Shown here piece by piece: positions 62,831 through 64,000 of a stretch of 64,000 bases of DNA (its first letter is position 1; every line of letters starts with the position of its first letter). Both the position numbers and the translations under genes were made by a program. The stretch comes from G963665405 sp963665405 (GTDB lineage: Bacteria > Chloroflexota > Dehalococcoidia > Lucifugimonadales > G963665405): positions 930,001-994,000 of the forward strand of contig OY762261.2 of NCBI GenBank assembly GCA_963665405.2, written 5' to 3'. The notes below the pieces were generated by a model, which was not told the origin of the DNA, ran no database searches, and saw only the letters and a program-made list of their open reading frames with translations.

Positions 62831-64000
62831 TCAGCGATCCCCGACCGGAACCGGCGCCGTCTGGGACAGCAGCTCCCGCACCTTGCCCAGGACGAGGCGG
62901 GTGTTGGACTCCATGTACTCCGTGAGGATATCCTCCGCCTTTGCGGATTCGCCTCTCGTGATGAGGTCGCTCGCCTCGCGTGCGATTTCGTAGGCGCTCT
63001 CGATCAAGCGGTCCTGTATCGGTGCCCATCCAGCCCGGATCGTTTCGACCGTGTCCGGATCGAGCTCGACGCCTCGCCTGGCGCGATTCTCCAGCTCTCG
63101 GAACAGCCACCAGGGGCTGCCGTCGCTAGACCGCTCACCGCCCACGCTCAATACCTTCGGCAGCCGGCCCTCCGAGAAGGTGGGCAGGAAGACACCAAGG
63201 CATGGCGAGTAGAAGCTGCACCAGTAAACCGGCAGCCGGGAGCCGTCGTCGCAGAGGTGAGCTATCAGCGTCGCGGCCGTGTTGCCCGTCACCTTCTCCC
63301 CGTAGTGCATACAGACGGACCAGTCGGAGGGGATCGTCGTGCCCGGGGACGCATGAGGGTCCTTCCCGTCGGAGTGGTCGCCCACCAGGCCGATCATGTC
63401 CCGGAGGTCGACCGCGCCGTCGTGGTCCTCCAGGACGGCGCATGACCGGGCACGGCGGTTGGCCCCGCTGCCTGCGAGCGACTTTTCGACATCCAGGTAC
63501 GCCTCTCTGAAGTCGAACCGGCCGGAGTCGGCCGTCCACCATCCCTTCTCGATCGCCGTCCGCTCGGCCCCCGGCGACAGGCCGGTCCAGTCCGTGACGA
63601 TCGAGTGGACGTTGCTTATTCCGATGGCCCGGTCGACCCTCTTAACTGCCCACTCATGCCCGGCCGTTTCGATGATGTACGCCTCCCTCGGATCGGCGAC
63701 GATGAGGCCGTTGTCGTAGTCGCTGAACTCGGAGTTGCCGGCGAAGCGGCCCTGTCCGAACCGTGTCACCACGTCGGTGATCGCCTCGACCGACTCCGAC
63801 GCGCTGCGTCCTCTCTCAAGACCGAGCCGCACCAGGTCCATTCCGGTGAGCCTGGTCTCCTCGGACTCTGGAAATCGAGAGAAGAGGGCCTCGTTTCCTA
63901 TCGCAACCTGGTGCTCGTTGAAGCCGTGCTCGTATCCCCAGGACCAGTGCGGCCGCGATCCCACGTGTGTGTAGGTGACGCCGACCTGTGGGATCTCCCT
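62831..64000 (-). CDS. Secernin-type C69 dipeptidase (5' partial)
   Basis: Ntn-hydrolase-type peptidase of the C69/U34 family. The frame is open to the window edge, so the N-terminus with the catalytic Cys is missing. The visible part of about 389 residues starts REIPQVGVTYTHVGSRPHWSWGYEHGFNEH and includes VAIGNEALFSR, AYIIETAGHEWAVKRV, AIGISNVHSI and YWCSFYSPCLGVFLP, all secernin blocks. It is expected to cleave dipeptides or an acyl-amide. Its stop is 54 bases from the end of IS1380 copy B. Confidence 0.9.
   Translation of the reverse strand, partial: REIPQVGVTYTHVGSRPHWSWGYEHGFNEHQVAIGNEALFSRFPESEETRLTGMDLVRLGLERGRSASESVEAITDVVTRFGQGRFAGNSEFSDYDNGLIVADPREAYIIETAGHEWAVKRVDRAIGISNVHSIVTDWTGLSPGAERTAIEKGWWTADSGRFDFREAYLDVEKSLAGSGANRRARSCAVLEDHDGAVDLRDMIGLVGDHSDGKDPHASPGTTIPSDWSVCMHYGEKVTGNTAATLIAHLCDDGSRLPVYWCSFYSPCLGVFLPTFSEGRLPKVLSVGGERSSDGSPWWLFRELENRARRGVELDPDTVETIRAGWAPIQDRLIESAYEIAREASDLITRGESAKAEDILTEYMESNTRLVLGKVRELLSQTAPVPVGDR

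Overview
The window is high-GC bacterial DNA with many GTG and TTG starts. The gene set includes LLM-type flavin oxidoreductases, a phosphotriesterase-like hydrolase, an S9 peptidase, FabL and FabI enoyl reductases, and an archaellum FlaF/FlaG-like protein. This best fits the Chloroflexota, probably a Dehalococcoidia/SAR202-type lineage. No rRNA is present, so that assignment is inference.

Layout. 1-8 kb: a 3-oxoacid CoA-transferase pair (scoA cut by the window edge), an NmrA-like reductase, an SbcC ATPase without SbcD, a divergent Cas4/RecB-like Fe-S nuclease and an S9 peptidase. 8-17 kb: a phosphorelay cluster (multi-sensor histidine kinase, two Rcp1-type response regulators, a hybrid kinase with HPt, and a receiver with a zinc ribbon) split by an IS1380-family element. 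17-25 kb: a pyrimidine operon read leftward (pyrR, pyrB, pyrC, two small genes, carA, carB). Its promoter and leader show a PyrR-binding loop, an antiterminator and a terminator. 25-38.6 kb: Nudix, a broken GNAT gene, folC, and scattered fatty-acid genes: fabF, then a promoter-led operon of two hot-dog dehydratase subunits, plsX and fabG, then fabL. 38.6-48 kb: ygfZ, a frameshifted ErpA/IscA gene, a second type of IS1380 element in the tail of an M42-like peptidase gene, an LLM oxidoreductase, the FlaG-like protein and an RNase II-type exonuclease. 48-58.6 kb: hydrolases, tRNA-Pro(TGG), ComF, fabI, a second LLM enzyme, tRNA-Leu(TAG), a 2-hydroxyacid dehydrogenase and a B12-binding radical SAM protein. 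58.7-64 kb: a LysR gene cleanly split by an IS5-type element (CTAG target duplication), a decayed tRNA-Leu fragment, a second and inverted copy of the first IS1380 element, and a partial secernin-type C69 peptidase.

The main unexplained structure is a dispersed intergenic repeat made of two or three tandem hairpins. Its first stem changes sequence between copies but keeps pairing. It splits scoA from scoB, overlaps the 3' end of a response-regulator gene and lies beside several promoters. Other points of note are a fully readable PyrR attenuator in which the terminator stem also holds the pyrR ribosome site, a CRP-consensus site at a class II position, a receiver with Asp replaced by Asn, and a stand-alone homologue of the 10-formyl-THF hydrolase domain.
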